A DNA stretch of 64,000 bases from Oxytricha trifallax (GCA_000711775.1 ARYC01001194.1:34028-98027); one strand, 5' to 3'. Positions 37,476 to 50,064 are shown, counted from the stretch's first letter. Program-made: numbers and translations. The notes: a model not told the origin generated them from the sequence alone.

Positions 37476-38560
37476 AATATAAATGCACTATCATTTTTGA
37501 GAAATTTTTTAAAAATTTCTCTTTGATATAAAAAATATTTCATAAATTATAGATTGATGATATGCTCAGTTCTTTCCAAACCAATTAAAATCTAAAACTT
37601 ATTTTGTATATTAGTAATAATAATTTAAATAATCTTGAAAAATTGAAGATAAAAATGCTCAATTTGATGATTTTAATTTATAAAATTAAGTCCACAAATG
37701 TTTTCAAATTAATCAAATTTAGAAATATCATTTATTTGAATTATTATTAAAGCACGAATTAATTTGATTTTATAAAATTCAACATAAAATTATGATAACT
37801 TGCATTAAATTTCTTTTTTATTTTTCTTTTAATTGGTCCTTATTTATCAAAATTCTAATTTATTATTAAAATATATTTCAGTCTTTTTTCAGTAACAGAA
37901 ATAATAAACAAAAAAATAGAAATAAACTAGATAAGACATATAATAATTCTCAATAAAATTAGTGTTATAGAAAAGTTTTAATATCGTATCAAACAATTCA
38001 TACTAATTTTACTTAATTTTTATTGATAATTTATAATGTTTTTTTTTAAATGTGTTTTTAGCAGACTACTTCTTATCTTAATTCAGAGTTATAAATGAAT
38101 TATTATTTTAAGAGTTTATGTTGCTAAAAACTTTGTATTTCATAATGATAATAAATTTACATGTAATGAATAAAAATATATTTCTAAATTTAAATGCATC
38201 TAAAGCTTTATTCTTTCATATTTTTAGGGTTCTAATATTCATGACATCATGAGGTACAATAGAGTGAGTCTCTCCAGTTCATAAATCATTAATCTAATTA
38301 TTAATTAAAACTTCTTATAATATTTAAGCAAAATAATTATACAACGAAATAAAGTAAAAATATATTAAAATAACTGATTTAATAAATTTTAACTATAATA
38401 AGTTCGCAATTACTACAAGTTAATTTAATTATTTTTTATCTATCTCATTTCTTAAAACAAGTTTGACTCAAATAAAAAATAATGCCTTTATAATCTATTA
38501 GAATTTAAGTTTTCTGACCCCTAGATAAGTTTACTATCACAAACATTATTATTTGTATAA

Positions 38561-38944
38561 TTGTAGGATAAATTTGAATTCAGAAATTTAATTATATTTA
38601 TATTTAAATTTAAACATTATATTTGTGATAGTAAAAACTCTGGAAGCCTATATTTTGATAGAATATTTAAAATGAACTTTTTTTATTTACGGTATTAATT
38701 TATATCATCCTTAGAGTGAGATATGTGAAGTTTAATTTTCGATTTAAAGTCAACTTTAAAAATCCGTAATAAACTTCATTTATATCACTCTTGTGATGAG
38801 ATAAATATTACCGCAAATTAAAAATAGTTGACCTAATTTTAAATTCTCTATCAAACTATAGGCTTCCAGAGTGTTTACTGTCACAAATCTAATGATTTAA
38901 TTAATAAATATAATTAATTTTCGGAATTCAAATATATCCTACAA
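38561..38944. mobile_element. TTGTAGG foldback MITE, copy 4
   Basis: TTGTAGGATAAATTTGAATT at the left and the inverse AAATATATCCTACAA at the right, about 384 bp. Its hairpin arms are diverged from the other copies (AGAGTGAGATATGTGAAGTT mirrored by AACTTCATTTATATCACTCT). Inserted in a spacer of the channel gene. Confidence 0.75.
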
Positions 38945-39221
38945 TATTTGCCAATTAGTAGAAAAGAAACATATAAATAGCAAATTAAATTACCATAACC
39001 ATATATTAAACAGGTTTTTAATTTATAAATTTATAGTTTATATTATCTTGCGTCTCATTATATATTAGTATCATATCATGTAAAATGTCTAGATAATAAT
39101 TAAACTGTAATTTTATTTAAAAAAAGAAATCTTATCAAGATAATAAAAATCTTCGATGTTTAATGCTATTAATTAGATCAAACTATGAAAAAGAATTGGA
39201 TATATTAAAAGATTTTTATGA

Positions 39222-39252
39222 ATGAGACAGGATACTTCCCCCCTCCCATGGA
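39222..39252 (-). repeat. Solo end of the G-rich-ended element family
   Basis: GAGACAGGATACTTCCCCCC matches the right ends at 4.76 and 36.95 kb. No left partner was found nearby, so it is a solo or truncated copy. Confidence 0.5.
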
Positions 39253-39399
39253 TTTTTAAAATGAATATTTTAATAGTTAATCACTTTTTTTGTAGTTAAA
39301 AGGCCTATATAAATTTTATTGATTTAAGGTCTTAAAAGCTTTTAAAGTTACAAAATTATCTATAATCTATTCAATGGAATCAAATTACTTTAAAAATTA

Positions 39400-39870
39400 T
39401 ACAAATACCTACAAATAAAGGGATTAAGGGAGTGTCAGTATGCTTAATGAAAAATGCCTTGGCCTTTTTACCATATCTTATATATAGAGAAAGATCTTTG
39501 GTAAATGGCTCTAGTTTGCTAGTTTTCGGGTTATCAAAGAAGAATGGGTAAATATAATTAATAGCTAGATAGAGTTAAAAGAAATATAATACATTTAAGG
39601 ATTATTATAATATAAATTTAATAGTAAAAACTTAATACCTAGTCTGTTTGGAATTAAATAAACTGCAAAATAGTTTATCAATATTTTAGTAATATACAAC
39701 TCACTACATATATTTATATTTATGGGTAATCTGTAATTTGTCTGAGAAGTTCCCATTATGGAATATCTTTGCCTGCTACACCTAATGTTTTGTAAGGTTT
39801 TGCTTAATATAAGAACACTCTCTAAAATTCCAGCTTAACTATCATTCTATCGCAAGTATCGTTATTACTA
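39400..39870 (-). CDS. Probable channel gene, N-terminal blocks
   Basis: Two minus-strand blocks. About 39720-39870 includes DRMIVKLEFQRVFLYQAKPY and KDIPQWELLRQITDYP. About 39415-39565 reads NYIYPFFFDNPKTSKLEPFT and continues LSLYIRYGKKAKAFFIKH. Both are propeller-like and continue the order of the 42-44-kb blocks. The LINE at 39930-41570 lies directly upstream, between these two groups. Confidence 0.55.
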
Positions 39871-39996
39871 AATAGTTTATTAAGATAAAGACAATTTATA
39901 AATAAATAAATTATAATAAATAAATAACTCGCGTCGAGGGCTTGAAGCCCCCTGAGCATATTATTGAGGGAGGACTAGGTCCTTTTTGTTAGGTCC

Positions 39997-41519
39997 TCAT
40001 TAAGATCCAGGATCTGGTGGTACATGAGATACTTGTAGCATAATTTTGTTGATTAATTAGCTCCTTCTTTCTAGTTCCTCCAATTGAATTGTCATAGGTA
40101 CTGAGGGAAAAGCAGAAGCAATGTCGACTAACCAAAGTTGTTTGTATTATTATTACTTAATTATATTAATAAGTTCTGTTGTATGTTTACCCATTTGTTC
40201 GCCAGGCCTAAAGCCTATTTGTTCTTTTGCAACTGTTAACCAAAGTTTGTAAGAGTAAAGTCTAGACAAGGAAGCTTCCATCATTTTCCTCAAGATTGAG
40301 GTCATTGAAATTTGTCTGGTCTTGTTAATTGGAGGTTGGATAGAGTCTGTTTTTGAGAGTAGCATTAGGTTTGCATCATTGACCCAAAGGGGTACTACTT
40401 AGTTGTTGTTGACCCAATTCTCAATTGTTTAAAGTGCTGGTGGAGCTCTATCGTGTTTTCTGATCCATTGATCACTTATGTTGTCAGGGCCAAGAGCTTT
40501 ATCTGTTGGAGAGTTTCTTAGGATGTCTGGTAGAAGTTTATGTCTCTTAGTATAATTCCAGTATACTGATCCTATCTCTGATTAGGTAAATTTGTCTTGG
40601 TTTTAGAGATCAGAATTTTTGAAGGCCGGTATAAACTGGCCAGAACCTTGAATTCCGATATACTGCTTAGCAGCAATGACACTATCTGAAAGAGAAATAT
40701 TTTTTCAATTTGTTGGACTATTTTTCCTTTAGAAGCTCCAATACTTCTCTGGATGATTCTGTTAGCGTCTTTAAGGTTGCCTTCGAACCAAAGTTGTTTG
40801 ATTTTGTTAGCAGCAGAGAGAAAGTGTGACTTAGCTTGAATAATTTTTGTAGGTTTAGGTTGGATTTGCTATCCGCCATACCAGGCTGAGTCTTCTTCAA
40901 GGAGTTTGTTTACCTGGGGTTTTGTGATTTTTAGTTCGACTGGACTGTGATATTAGAATTCAAACTCTTTATATAGTAGCATGTGATCTGAAGTAGATAG
41001 TAGTTAGTATTACTTGTTCACTTGTAGGCTGGGGTGGAAGATATAGTCAATGTTTGAGTTAGAGTCCGGTCTGGTTACTAAATAGGCATTAGGTAAGGAT
41101 TAAGCCACGTAATTAAGGTTACCGGTTATTAAATAGGAAGGGTCTTAGGAATGAGCAGACAACCAATCTTCAAAGTAAATTTTGTAGGATTGGAACTGGG
41201 ATGAGATGTAGAGATTAACAACATTTATTTCTAGGTCTAGCAGATCTAGTGTTACGGATAAAGGGATTTCACAAGCCAGCTGTGAGACTCTTGAGAGTCC
41301 TTTTCTAATAAGGGCGCAGGTACCATGTATACCATCTTTGATTTTAGTTTTAGAATGGTAGCAATCATAGTTAGGGAAGAAAATCTTAGAATGTCTCGTC
41401 TATTAAAGAGTGACGATATCTGGATCAGTTTAGGAGATAACCTTCTCCAAGAAGATCAACGAGTCTAGCGAAGAGCATCTCATGTTCCAATTTACCACTT
41501 CGAGATTGGAAGTTTGCAT
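39997..41519 (-). pseudogene. LINE 1: endonuclease plus truncated reverse transcriptase
   Basis: Non-LTR retrotransposon ORF starting MQTSNLEVVNWNMRCSSLDS. The apurinic-type endonuclease shows TRHSKIFFPNYDCY, the SYLITGNLNYV strand (the usual acidic residue is Asn here) and the RPDSNSNIDYIF motif. The RT part contains DKALGPDNISDQWI and TRQISMTSILRKMMEASLSR, then motif A as LVDIASAFPSV, and stops 32 codons later at TGA. Motifs B to E, including the YADD box, are absent. A frame change near 40700 in an A-run shows decay. An AT-rich tail follows at about 39930-39890, consistent with a retrotransposon 3' end. It lies between two groups of channel-gene blocks. Confidence 0.85.
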
Positions 41520-42059
41520 ACTGACTCGTGCTTAAATTAGTAGGTTAGATCTTTAACTTTCTAATTTAATAATAAAGACGATTTATTATTTTTAGGATAA
41601 ATTTATAATCTAAAAATAATGAACATTTGTTGAATGTCAAATTTAGGAAAGATAAAGTCAAGTTTAATTTCAATTTTATCCTAGGCTGAGATTTCAATAA
41701 ACATATTTAAATATAAAAATAAATTATTTTGTTTAATTTCAATCAAAATGAACTATCTGAAAGAATTAAAACTTGAAATCTTTGTCTAAAGTTAAGATAT
41801 TATTATTTAAGTAATAGTAATTTGGATTTAATTGGAAAATATAGAATTATAAATCTATGTGCTAATACTTAGAAGTACCAACAATAATTAATTTAAAAGG
41901 ATACAAAATGCTAAGATTTCTTTATTTTTTCAAAAACAAATTTTAGTTCTCATAATCATTATTCAAAATTAACATAAACTTTAATTAATTATTTTTTTAA
42001 AAAAAATTCAGAGCTTTAAATGAGCTGTTACTTCGATTAAAGGCATTAAAAATAAGAAT

Positions 42060-44279
42060 TTATAAGTATATATGACAAAAATATCTTTACATTTGATCTT
42101 TAGTTGAAGTTGCTAATTGATCTTTTGTAAAATATGTTTCATCTTTGCATCCCTCTATCTCAAATTATTTGTAATTTTTCATGCTTAAAAGTTTGAAGAA
42201 AGAACAAAATTATTTTAGTCAAATGTAGACATAAGTAGGACTCTCTTCTTAAGAGATTCTGTATTTCCATCATATGATTATGAATTTACCACAACTTCAA
42301 ATTAATCATAGTTATTGTTTGGAAAAACAATCTTTTTCAAATACTTTCCAGTATAAACATCCCAAGATATATTTATCTATATAAATAAAAATTAATAATT
42401 TAGAATATTTTAACAATTAAAAATATCAATTCACCTTTCTTTTTGAAAGCAATTAATTTATGATTAATAACTCTGTGACATAAAACAAATTTATTTTTAT
42501 AATGCAAAATTTAAATAATTTTTTTAAGTTTTATATACTCTTTAGAATCCTTCATTCCCATGAACTTATTAGTATTCATGTGAAGGAATGGATGCACGAC
42601 GATGTTCTTAAGTGAAGATAAAATTATCTATTTTTTTATTCTCAAATCAAAATTTTACTTAATATTATTATTATTTAAATGACTCTATGAAACAAATTCT
42701 TGAAATTTCATTATCGTAGTAGACATTTCCATATGCACCAATATCAATTGTCTTGAGTAAAGTCAGCTTAATGGTTGAGTTTTGGATTAGCTGTTTGAAA
42801 TCTATCATTTTTAATCCAGATATGTCTTAAGTATAATTAATGAAAAATTTCATTAAAATACCTTAAATTTTAATTTTAATTGATTATTTATTAATTATTA
42901 TTATTTAATCATAGATGACTCATAGAAAGTCCCATAACTAACATGTTTGTTAAAAAGTACAATACTTTAGCACTGAACATCCTTAATAGTTTTTACGTAA
43001 CCTGTTTTGCTATCAACAAGTTTATATGTTTAATTTAACCAATAAATATCAAGAATAACGAAAGAAAACATAAATAATATAGTCATTATATTTTAAATCA
43101 ACAACGTAGGCGTTATGCTTGTCAAATATGACAAAATTCTGGACGTTATCAAGACTTACGACTGAATGCCCAGTTTTCTAAATATCTGCTTGCTCGGTAT
43201 AAATATATGTAATGTCCTTAACCTTTTTCAAAGAGTCTTCTTTGTTTTTCTGCAATTTTAAGTGAATGAGGTTGTAACAGTCTAATTAGCATAATTCTTG
43301 TTTTTTATAATAATACATAAATGGCTAAATTATAAAGATTTAAAAGATTTAATTTTTAGTTATTTACACTTTTAATTTAAATATAAAGGATAACTATATT
43401 TATTATTACTTAAAATAGCTTTTTAGTTCTTATTGGATTTAAGGAGAAAAAATCCTTAAACTAGTATAAAAGGATCATCAAATTCTTTTTCAATTTAAAT
43501 TATATTCCCAGCAATATTTTTTTTTTCAAATTATTAAATACAACTTTTTTCTCTTAAAATCTTTTTATTTATATTTTTAACTAACCTTCAAAGCTTTTTC
43601 TTATTATACATCTAACTTTTATTTAATTAGGGATATTTTATTTTTATTTTAATAATAAAATTAAGAAAAATACTAAATCCTGTTAAAAATTTAGGTAATG
43701 TTTTAAAATTTAATAAATTTCATTCAATGTATAATTAATATCCAATAAGACTGATTTCAGTTTGTGGATTTGTGTCATCATAAAGCTGCTAAACTTTTAT
43801 GTAATATTTTTTAATTAAAAAACTAAGAAAAGACTTCTGTAATTTCCTCCATTTAATTTATTTTTCAATTTAATTAATAAGTTATTTTTAATAAAATATT
43901 AGCTCCATCGTTGTAACTAAATTTTTTAATGATATTATTAAGTTAATAACCTATATATTTATACTAGCAAATTTATTATTTTAATTGAAACTTTATTAAT
44001 GAAAATTTTAGAATATTTTTTGAATTGCTTTGATAATCTTAAATATTAAATTAAGAAATAAATTTAATATATTTGGTTGTAAGCACTAAATGGATTTTTG
44101 ATTTCAAATTTCTAGCAATCATAGCAAACGAAAGCTTTATCTATTCCCAGGGCTATGAAGTAAACGTCTCCATAGTCAGCTGCATTATCACTTACTTCCA
44201 AATGATAGAAAGTTTCTACAGACAATAAATCTGAGATTATTAATAATAAACACATAGTGGCATAAGAAAAAATTTGCAT
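42060..44279 (-). CDS. Probable channel gene, N-terminal propeller-like blocks
   Basis: The first block opens with a possible start, MQIFSYATMCLLLIISDLLS (ATG at 44279), which looks like a signal or anchor sequence, then VSDNAADYGDVYFIALGIDK. Following blocks include DITYIYTEQADIQ and QNFVIFDKHNAYVVDLK (about 43085-43260), YKLVDSKTGYVKTIKDVQC (about 42905-43030), KLTLLKTIDIGAYGNVYYD (about 42690-42820) and WDVYTGKYLKKIVFPNNNYD (about 42165-42385). The recurring blade-like pattern suggests a beta-propeller. They precede the other blocks on the same strand, so one gene from 44279 to 30622 is the simplest reading, though two genes cannot be excluded. Confidence 0.55.
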
Positions 44280-44504
44280 TAGAAAAATTATTTAAACAAA
44301 ATGAGCGTTGAGCTGAAAGTACAGGTTCACTTGTATAGAAAAACTTTGACACATCAAAGAATAGGTCTTTGTTTATATATTTTTATATAAGTTTACTAAT
44401 GCTTATTTAGTTATAATTATTTATTAAAATGTTCTGAAGATAAACACAAGAAACGTATTAAGTGCTGCCTAATTCTAACTTTTAAAAGAACAATTTTTAA
44501 AAAT

Positions 44505-44505
<1 letters not shown>

Positions 44506-44538
<33 letters not shown>

Positions 44539-44540
44539 GA
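44506..44540 (-). repeat. (TTA)n tail of LINE 2
   Basis: Perfect AAT trinucleotide run on the plus strand, abutting the LINE 2 3' end. Confidence 0.85.
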
Positions 44541-44596
44541 TCACATTGAGGTCTCTGGGGACCCCCCATCAAGTAAATGTTTAATATATATAAGGG

Positions 44597-46108
44597 TCAA
44601 GCCCTTTTAAATTAGAATTATGTGTTCAAGTGCTTGAACAATTGTCGTCTACTGTCTATTTCATCTATTAGTAGTGTCATAGGTGGAGAGGGGAAGGCGG
44701 AAGCTATATCAATAAACCATATTCTTTGGTATTATCTTGATTATATATCTTGAATTAGCTAGGCCGTATTTTATCCCATTTATGCATTCGGTCTGAAACC
44801 AATTTGACTTTCATCTATAGTGCTCCATAGGTGATTTGCGAATAATCTCATCCAGGTGGATTCAAGAAGTTTTCTCGCTGCTGAAGACATAGCTATAGGT
44901 CTAGTTTTTTAAATGACTGGTGTAATGCTATCTGTTTTGGATATGAGCATTAGATTTGCGTCGTTTATCCATGGTGGTGGTTTGGCTTTGAGGTTTATCC
45001 AGTCTTCAATGAATGGTATTAATGGTAAATCATTATTTCTTTCTTAAGAATCTATCACTAAGGTTATCTGGTCCTAGTGCTTTATCATTAGGAAAATTTC
45101 TAAGGGAGTCTGTGAGAAGTTTATGTCTTCTTGTGTATCTATAAAATACTGTTCCCATTTAGAATTGGTCCACTTTGTCTCTAAGTGGTTTATTGGATAG
45201 TGCGTCATAGAAGCATCCTGCATTCTATATTTCTAAAAATTATTTGACCTTTACTTTGGATTCTTCTAGGTTCATATCTTAAAGTTGATTAACTATTTTT
45301 GCTGGTTTCATGCCAATAACTTTTTCTATGAATTTAGTTGCCTCTTTTGCATTACCTTTCATCCAAAGGTCTTTTATAATTTATGTGTTATCATTCAATG
45401 AGTTTTATGTTTGACTTTTTGGACTCTTATCTATGGCTTAATTTATTTGTTGTTATACCAGTCTTACTCTAGTTACAAATGTGACTCTGCAAGTTATTTT
45501 GTTACGCACTTTGTTAAGGGGGCCACTTATTGGAAGTTAAAACTTTTTTAAATTGCTAAGTGGTCTGATGGTGAAGGAAAAATGTGCGAACTAGAGTAAC
45601 TGAGTGAGCTTGATTCAATGACGTCAATTGCAGTTTGTGACGTCACGCCGATTCTAGTTACTAAATAGGTGTTTTGGAAATTTTTGGCCACGTATTTAAG
45701 ATCACCGGCTATGATGAATTTCGGGTCTTTAAGCTTCTTTTCTATCTCCTCTATGAAGGCTTTTTTGTATTTTATAAATTGTTGAGAGATATAGAGATTT
45801 GAGATTTTAAGTCCAATGTCTATTAAGTTTAAGTCAAGTGATAATGGTATAGATTCAAGGAATTCTACTCTACCAAGTGTTGACTTAACAAGAGTGATGG
45901 TTCCATGTTGACCGTCTGAAATTTTTGTTTCAGACGCATAAAGATTGTACCCTGGGAAGTGAACTTTTCTGTTTCTAGCTTCCTAAAGGCAAACAATATG
46001 GGGTTAATGTTTCTAGATCATCTTTAGTAAGAAACTAATGGACTCTACTGATGATCCTCCCATATTCCACGACATGACTCCAAGTCCGTTTATATTTTCG
46101 GTAATCAT
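44597..46108 (-). pseudogene. LINE 2: endonuclease plus truncated reverse transcriptase
   Basis: Related to LINE 1 but clearly diverged. Starts MITENINGLGVMSWNMGGSS. The endonuclease has CLQEARNRKVHFPGYNLYAS, FIIAGDLKYVAK and an IDV..SS segment. RT includes DKALGPDNLSDRF, KTRPIAMSSAARKLLESTWM and motif A as FIDIASAFPSPP, ending at TGA 44597-44599, 32 codons after motif A. As in LINE 1 the YADD region is missing. The frame changes near 45400. The element ends in a TTA-trinucleotide tail (AAT repeats on the plus strand at 44508-44540), typical of a LINE 3' end. It lies just upstream of the channel gene. Confidence 0.82.
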
Positions 46109-46549
46109 GTGTGATGTTCTATTAAGTTACTTTTTAACTTAATAATTTTAAAAATTTAATAATATTTTGACAATTGCATAATATCTGATTCAAATTGAAT
46201 GTGATTTATCCATATATAAAATAAATTATTAAAGAAAGGACATTAATGTTAATATAAGATTATATACCATTTCCAGTTGATATTAAGGAAAGCAAATTAG
46301 TTATGATTTTTATTATAATAAATTGTAATTAATTTCATTTCTTTGTTAATGAAATAAATTATTATTACATTAATTTAATTATATATAGATAAATATGCTA
46401 ATTTTTTAAAGAAAGTTTCAATTGATTAATATAAAAAGCTTTTTTAAAATCATAATTATATTTATTAAATACTATAAATATTATTAAATTTAAGATATTT
46501 CAATTTGTTTATTATTTCCGTAATAATGTCAAAAACTGAGAGGAAATTT

Positions 46550-47290
46550 TAATGAGCAACCAAGCACAAAGTGATATCTTCAATCATAAGCAGTTAAAAT
46601 GAAGAGTAAAACTTAGCGTATCTCTCCAATATTTTGCAGTTAATATCATTCATCTTGAAAGTTGTATCGAGGACTGGCTCTGCTTATTCATACGAGAGAA
46701 TGTTGGTTTCTTGATGCTTCAAATTGAAAAAAGCTCCACCTTATGTTTAGAAAAAAAAGTGTGAGAGAGACATTCCAATGTCAGACATTTTTACTATAAA
46801 AAAGAAATTAATGAAGAGTTTCTAAGCTTACCATCTAAGACTTGTTGCTTGTGTAGCATGTTTTGATAGAGATCGAAGGCTCCAGATTGTCTTAAAGCAC
46901 AAGCAAAATTCAAATTTAAATTTTTTCTAGATTTTTTTTAAAAATAATCAATTTTAGTTAATTAGCATAGAGGACAACAGTCTTCTAATCATTGTAGTAT
47001 TTGTGGTGAAACTTAAAGACACACTTTTTAATAGGGTCGTGAATGTATGACTTCTCTCTGGGGGAAATAAAAAATATAAATTTATTTGAAATGTCTCTAA
47101 GTTGCTTGAAACAATTAAAAATTCTCTTATTTTCATAGGATTAGGTATCTAAGTTCAAATCCAATATGACTATATATAATTTAACAACATTAATAATATG
47201 TTGAAGTCAAGTTGGTTATTTTTAGTTTCAAAAACTATGATAAGGTCCTCATCAATAAGATTATCTTTTTATTTTATTAGGAGAGCTTGG
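46550..47290 (-). CDS. Unrecognised minus-strand gene, partial
   Basis: Four coding-like blocks with TAA and TAG as glutamine: LIDEDLIIVFETKNNQLDFN (about 47195-47285), SYIHDPIKKCVFKFHHKYYN then DQKTVVLYAN (about 46965-47065), FACALRQSGAFDLYQNMLHK (about 46850-46920, followed by a GTAAG donor) and GGAFFNLKHQETNILSYEQA then NCKILERYAKFYSSF (about 46555-46745). No membrane segment or known motif is visible. The final block runs past 46550 without an early TGA, so the 3' end is not fixed. It could be a separate gene or far-upstream exons of the channel gene. Confidence 0.5.
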
Positions 47291-47349
47291 ATGTTTAAGT
47301 CACATTAGTATAGTTTAGTTAAATTATTTTATCAAAATTAATGAAAAAT

Positions 47350-48289
47350 TTTTGTAATAAAATAAAAATGCTCATTTTATAATGATTGATCATTTTTATA
47401 AATAATAAATTTATTATTATTTTATTTAAAAATACCAAAATCTTTTAATTCAAGAGTTTTTATGTCTTACTTTCTTGATTTTTTTAATAACCAAATTAAT
47501 ATTAACAATTATTTCCAAATTTAAATATGATCTCCCTTAAATTATAATCTTGTAATTAATTTAATTAATTAAATTACATCTCAATTAATTATTTTTATTC
47601 ATTAATATGTGTCTTTGAACCTGATATCTTTCAAATCAATGACTTTTTATCCAGATTTTATGAGCTTAAAAAAATTAAATACATTAAATTATACATATTT
47701 ATTGAATAAATTTCATTATATTTTAACTTTCTGACTTTATGATAGATTTGCAATTCATTAGATTAAATACTAAAAGGGGGGGGGCGTATATTAATTATGT
47801 AGTAGGAACAAATTATATAACAAAAAGATATTTAAAATTAAAATAAATTAAATCAACCCAAAATATAATTCTAATTGATAATAATCTATTCTTAACTATC
47901 AAAAGAAAAAATAATAAAATTTTTAAGAAAGTTTTATAAATATTTTGATTATAATTGTTAAAGATTGTGTAAACTTGATTAAGAACTTACGACGATATAT
48001 ATGTCCACAACTAAATTTAGCTTATAGTAAAATTAAATATTTTCTTAAGGAAAAATAATTTAAATTATTGAGAGAAAAAATAAATTATTAGATTTTGTTA
48101 CAATAATGAAGTATTTATCAATGAATGACAAGTTATTAACTATACAATTTACGTTTAGTATATTTATAAATTTAAATAATATTATAGATTATAAGTTATT
48201 ATAGGAATTAATACAACATAAATAGATTAAAAACAATAAAATTTAACCCAAAACAATTAAAGAAATTTATATGATTAATTCATCAAATA
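47350..48289. other. AT-rich intergenic DNA with a poly-G run
   Basis: No gene seen. A run of nine or more G followed by CG at about 47776-47788 may be a solo remnant of the G-rich-ended family, but no AAGTTTCC motif follows it. Confidence 0.4.
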
Positions 48290-49372
48290 TTGTAGAAATA
48301 CATTTGATTTGGGAAAATAAATAATAAATTAAATAATTAAATATTAAATTCGTGGCAGTTAACTTTCTGGAAACCTAGACAATATGGTACTTGTTCGATA
48401 GAGAATTAAAAATCAGCTGAATTTACTATTGCGGTACCCCTCTATCGCATTCCTGAAGCGAGATAACTTGATTTTAATTTTTGATGATTTTTAGCCACTG
48501 AATTAATTTACGGGAGATTATCAACCGTTTATATGGATTTTAACATCAAACCTTTCAAAGTACTCTCGGACTAACACCTGACTTCTGAATTCCTATGTAC
48601 TTTGTAGTAAGGACATTTCTGCATTGGCCCAAACCCCAGGTTATCTCATTCACTGAAACTTCCAATTGCCCCTTCCGGGGATGTTCATGTTCCTGTTTTG
48701 GCTGATTTTTGCTCTTCCTCTCTTAGTCATCTGTTTCTAAAAACCCCGGCTAGTTAGCTCACAGGGAAAATCCACAGTATTTTTACCCGTGCTTAGTTTT
48801 TCTTCTGGGATACAGGGTCCCTTTTCCAAGCACAGTAGACTCATTACGGACTCTGGGCGGACAATCCTAGTCGTAGCATCACAGCCCCTGAGAGGACAGT
48901 TACTCCCTGTGATAGGCATGTGATGGGGACTTTAGTTTTAACACGACTTAAGTCCATTTCGGTCGATTTTTATTTTTTTGGCGTGGTCCCCCTATACCTT
49001 GCCTGACGTATTCTGAGTAACTCCTCAGATCCGAGACTTATCCTGAAAAACCAGGTGCTACTACGGTTTCGAACCCTCCGGGGTACCGGAATTGGTCGGG
49101 CTGGTTACCGACTTACCAGTAGGTCGAAACCTAACTCAACTTTAATTTTGGCATTAAAATCAACTAAACAAATCACCCAATTTTAAAGTCATGTTATCTC
49201 ACTTCAGGAATACGATAGAGGGGTACTGCTAATAGTAAAGTCCAGCTGATTTTTAATTCTCTATCGAACAAGTACCATATTGTCTAGGTTTCCAGAAAGT
49301 TAACTGCCACGAATTTAATATTTAATTAATTAATTTATTATTTATTTTCCCAAATCAAATGTATTCCTACAA
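48290..49372. mobile_element. TTGTAGG foldback MITE, copy 5, enlarged by a GC-rich cargo
   Basis: Ends TTGTAGAAATACATTTGATT and the inverse, flanked by TA (48288-48289 and 49373-49374). Both hairpin arms are well preserved (left AGACAATATGGTACTTGTTC, right GAACAAGTACCATATTGTCT), so the element is fairly young. At 1083 bp it is about 2.6 times the size of other copies because of an insertion at about 48494-49138 near the hairpin apex. Confidence 0.85.
48494..49138 (-). other. GC-rich cargo inside foldback copy 5
   Basis: About 645 bp, visibly richer in G+C than everything around it. On the minus strand an open frame of about 145 codons (TAA and TAG as glutamine) includes MPITGSNCPLRGCDATTRIV and ends at a TGA. 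I recognise no domain. Near its minus-strand 5' end, TGGTAAGTCGG and GGGTTCGAAACC resemble the A and B boxes of a tRNA-type Pol III promoter about 45 nt apart, but the tRNA stems do not fold well. It could be a SINE-like insertion, captured DNA or a remnant of the autonomous partner. Confidence 0.5.
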
Positions 49373-49374
49373 TA

Positions 49375-50064
49375 TAATCTAGACATCATTCATTTAGCAT
49401 TAAATTATTTTTAAATTATGAGGTTTCGCTAAATTTTAATTTTTATTCTATAATTTAACAAATCAGCTGCAATCATTTAGATATATTTTATATTAAATAA
49501 AATTAAGCACAGCCAAAATATTAAAAAAACAATTACTTATATATTAATTATAAGCTAAATTCAAATATTGTTTATAAATCGGTATAATAAATTAATTTAA
49601 TGTAATTCAATAATATTCATTTTTAATTAGTTTAACATAAAAAAATTTAGCAAATAGCTTAGTTTAAAATAAAAATATAAATGTTAATTTAATTGTATAT
49701 GTAAAGATGTTGAATAAATGTAATAATATTATAGAATTATAAATGTTTTATATAAATGAATATTGTAAAGTATTAAAATAGTTATAAAGTCATTCAATTG
49801 TTTAATCAATTTAATTTTGATATATATTATAACTAAATCTTTTTCTAATAAAATAGTTGTTAAAATTACAAAATTTACAAATAATTACTTTTTAAATATT
49901 TTCTGATGATAAATAGTATGACTTTTAGGTTACTAAATATTTTATAACTGCCACATAAATTTGATAGCATATATACCGCTTTATTTTTAAGAAATAAACA
50001 GGCACATTAATTTATATCAGATAGTAAAACTGTTAGTAACCAGAATTATATAACTGTTAGGGTT
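49375..50064. other. AT-rich intergenic DNA, nothing recognised
   Basis: No coding-like frame or repeat recognised between foldback copy 5 and the gene ending at 50065. Confidence 0.4.

Noticed and set aside
48494-49138. A complete tRNA gene from the A/B-box-like pair
   Set aside because: Acceptor and T stems do not pair properly and the box spacing is long; only a promoter-like resemblance is reported.
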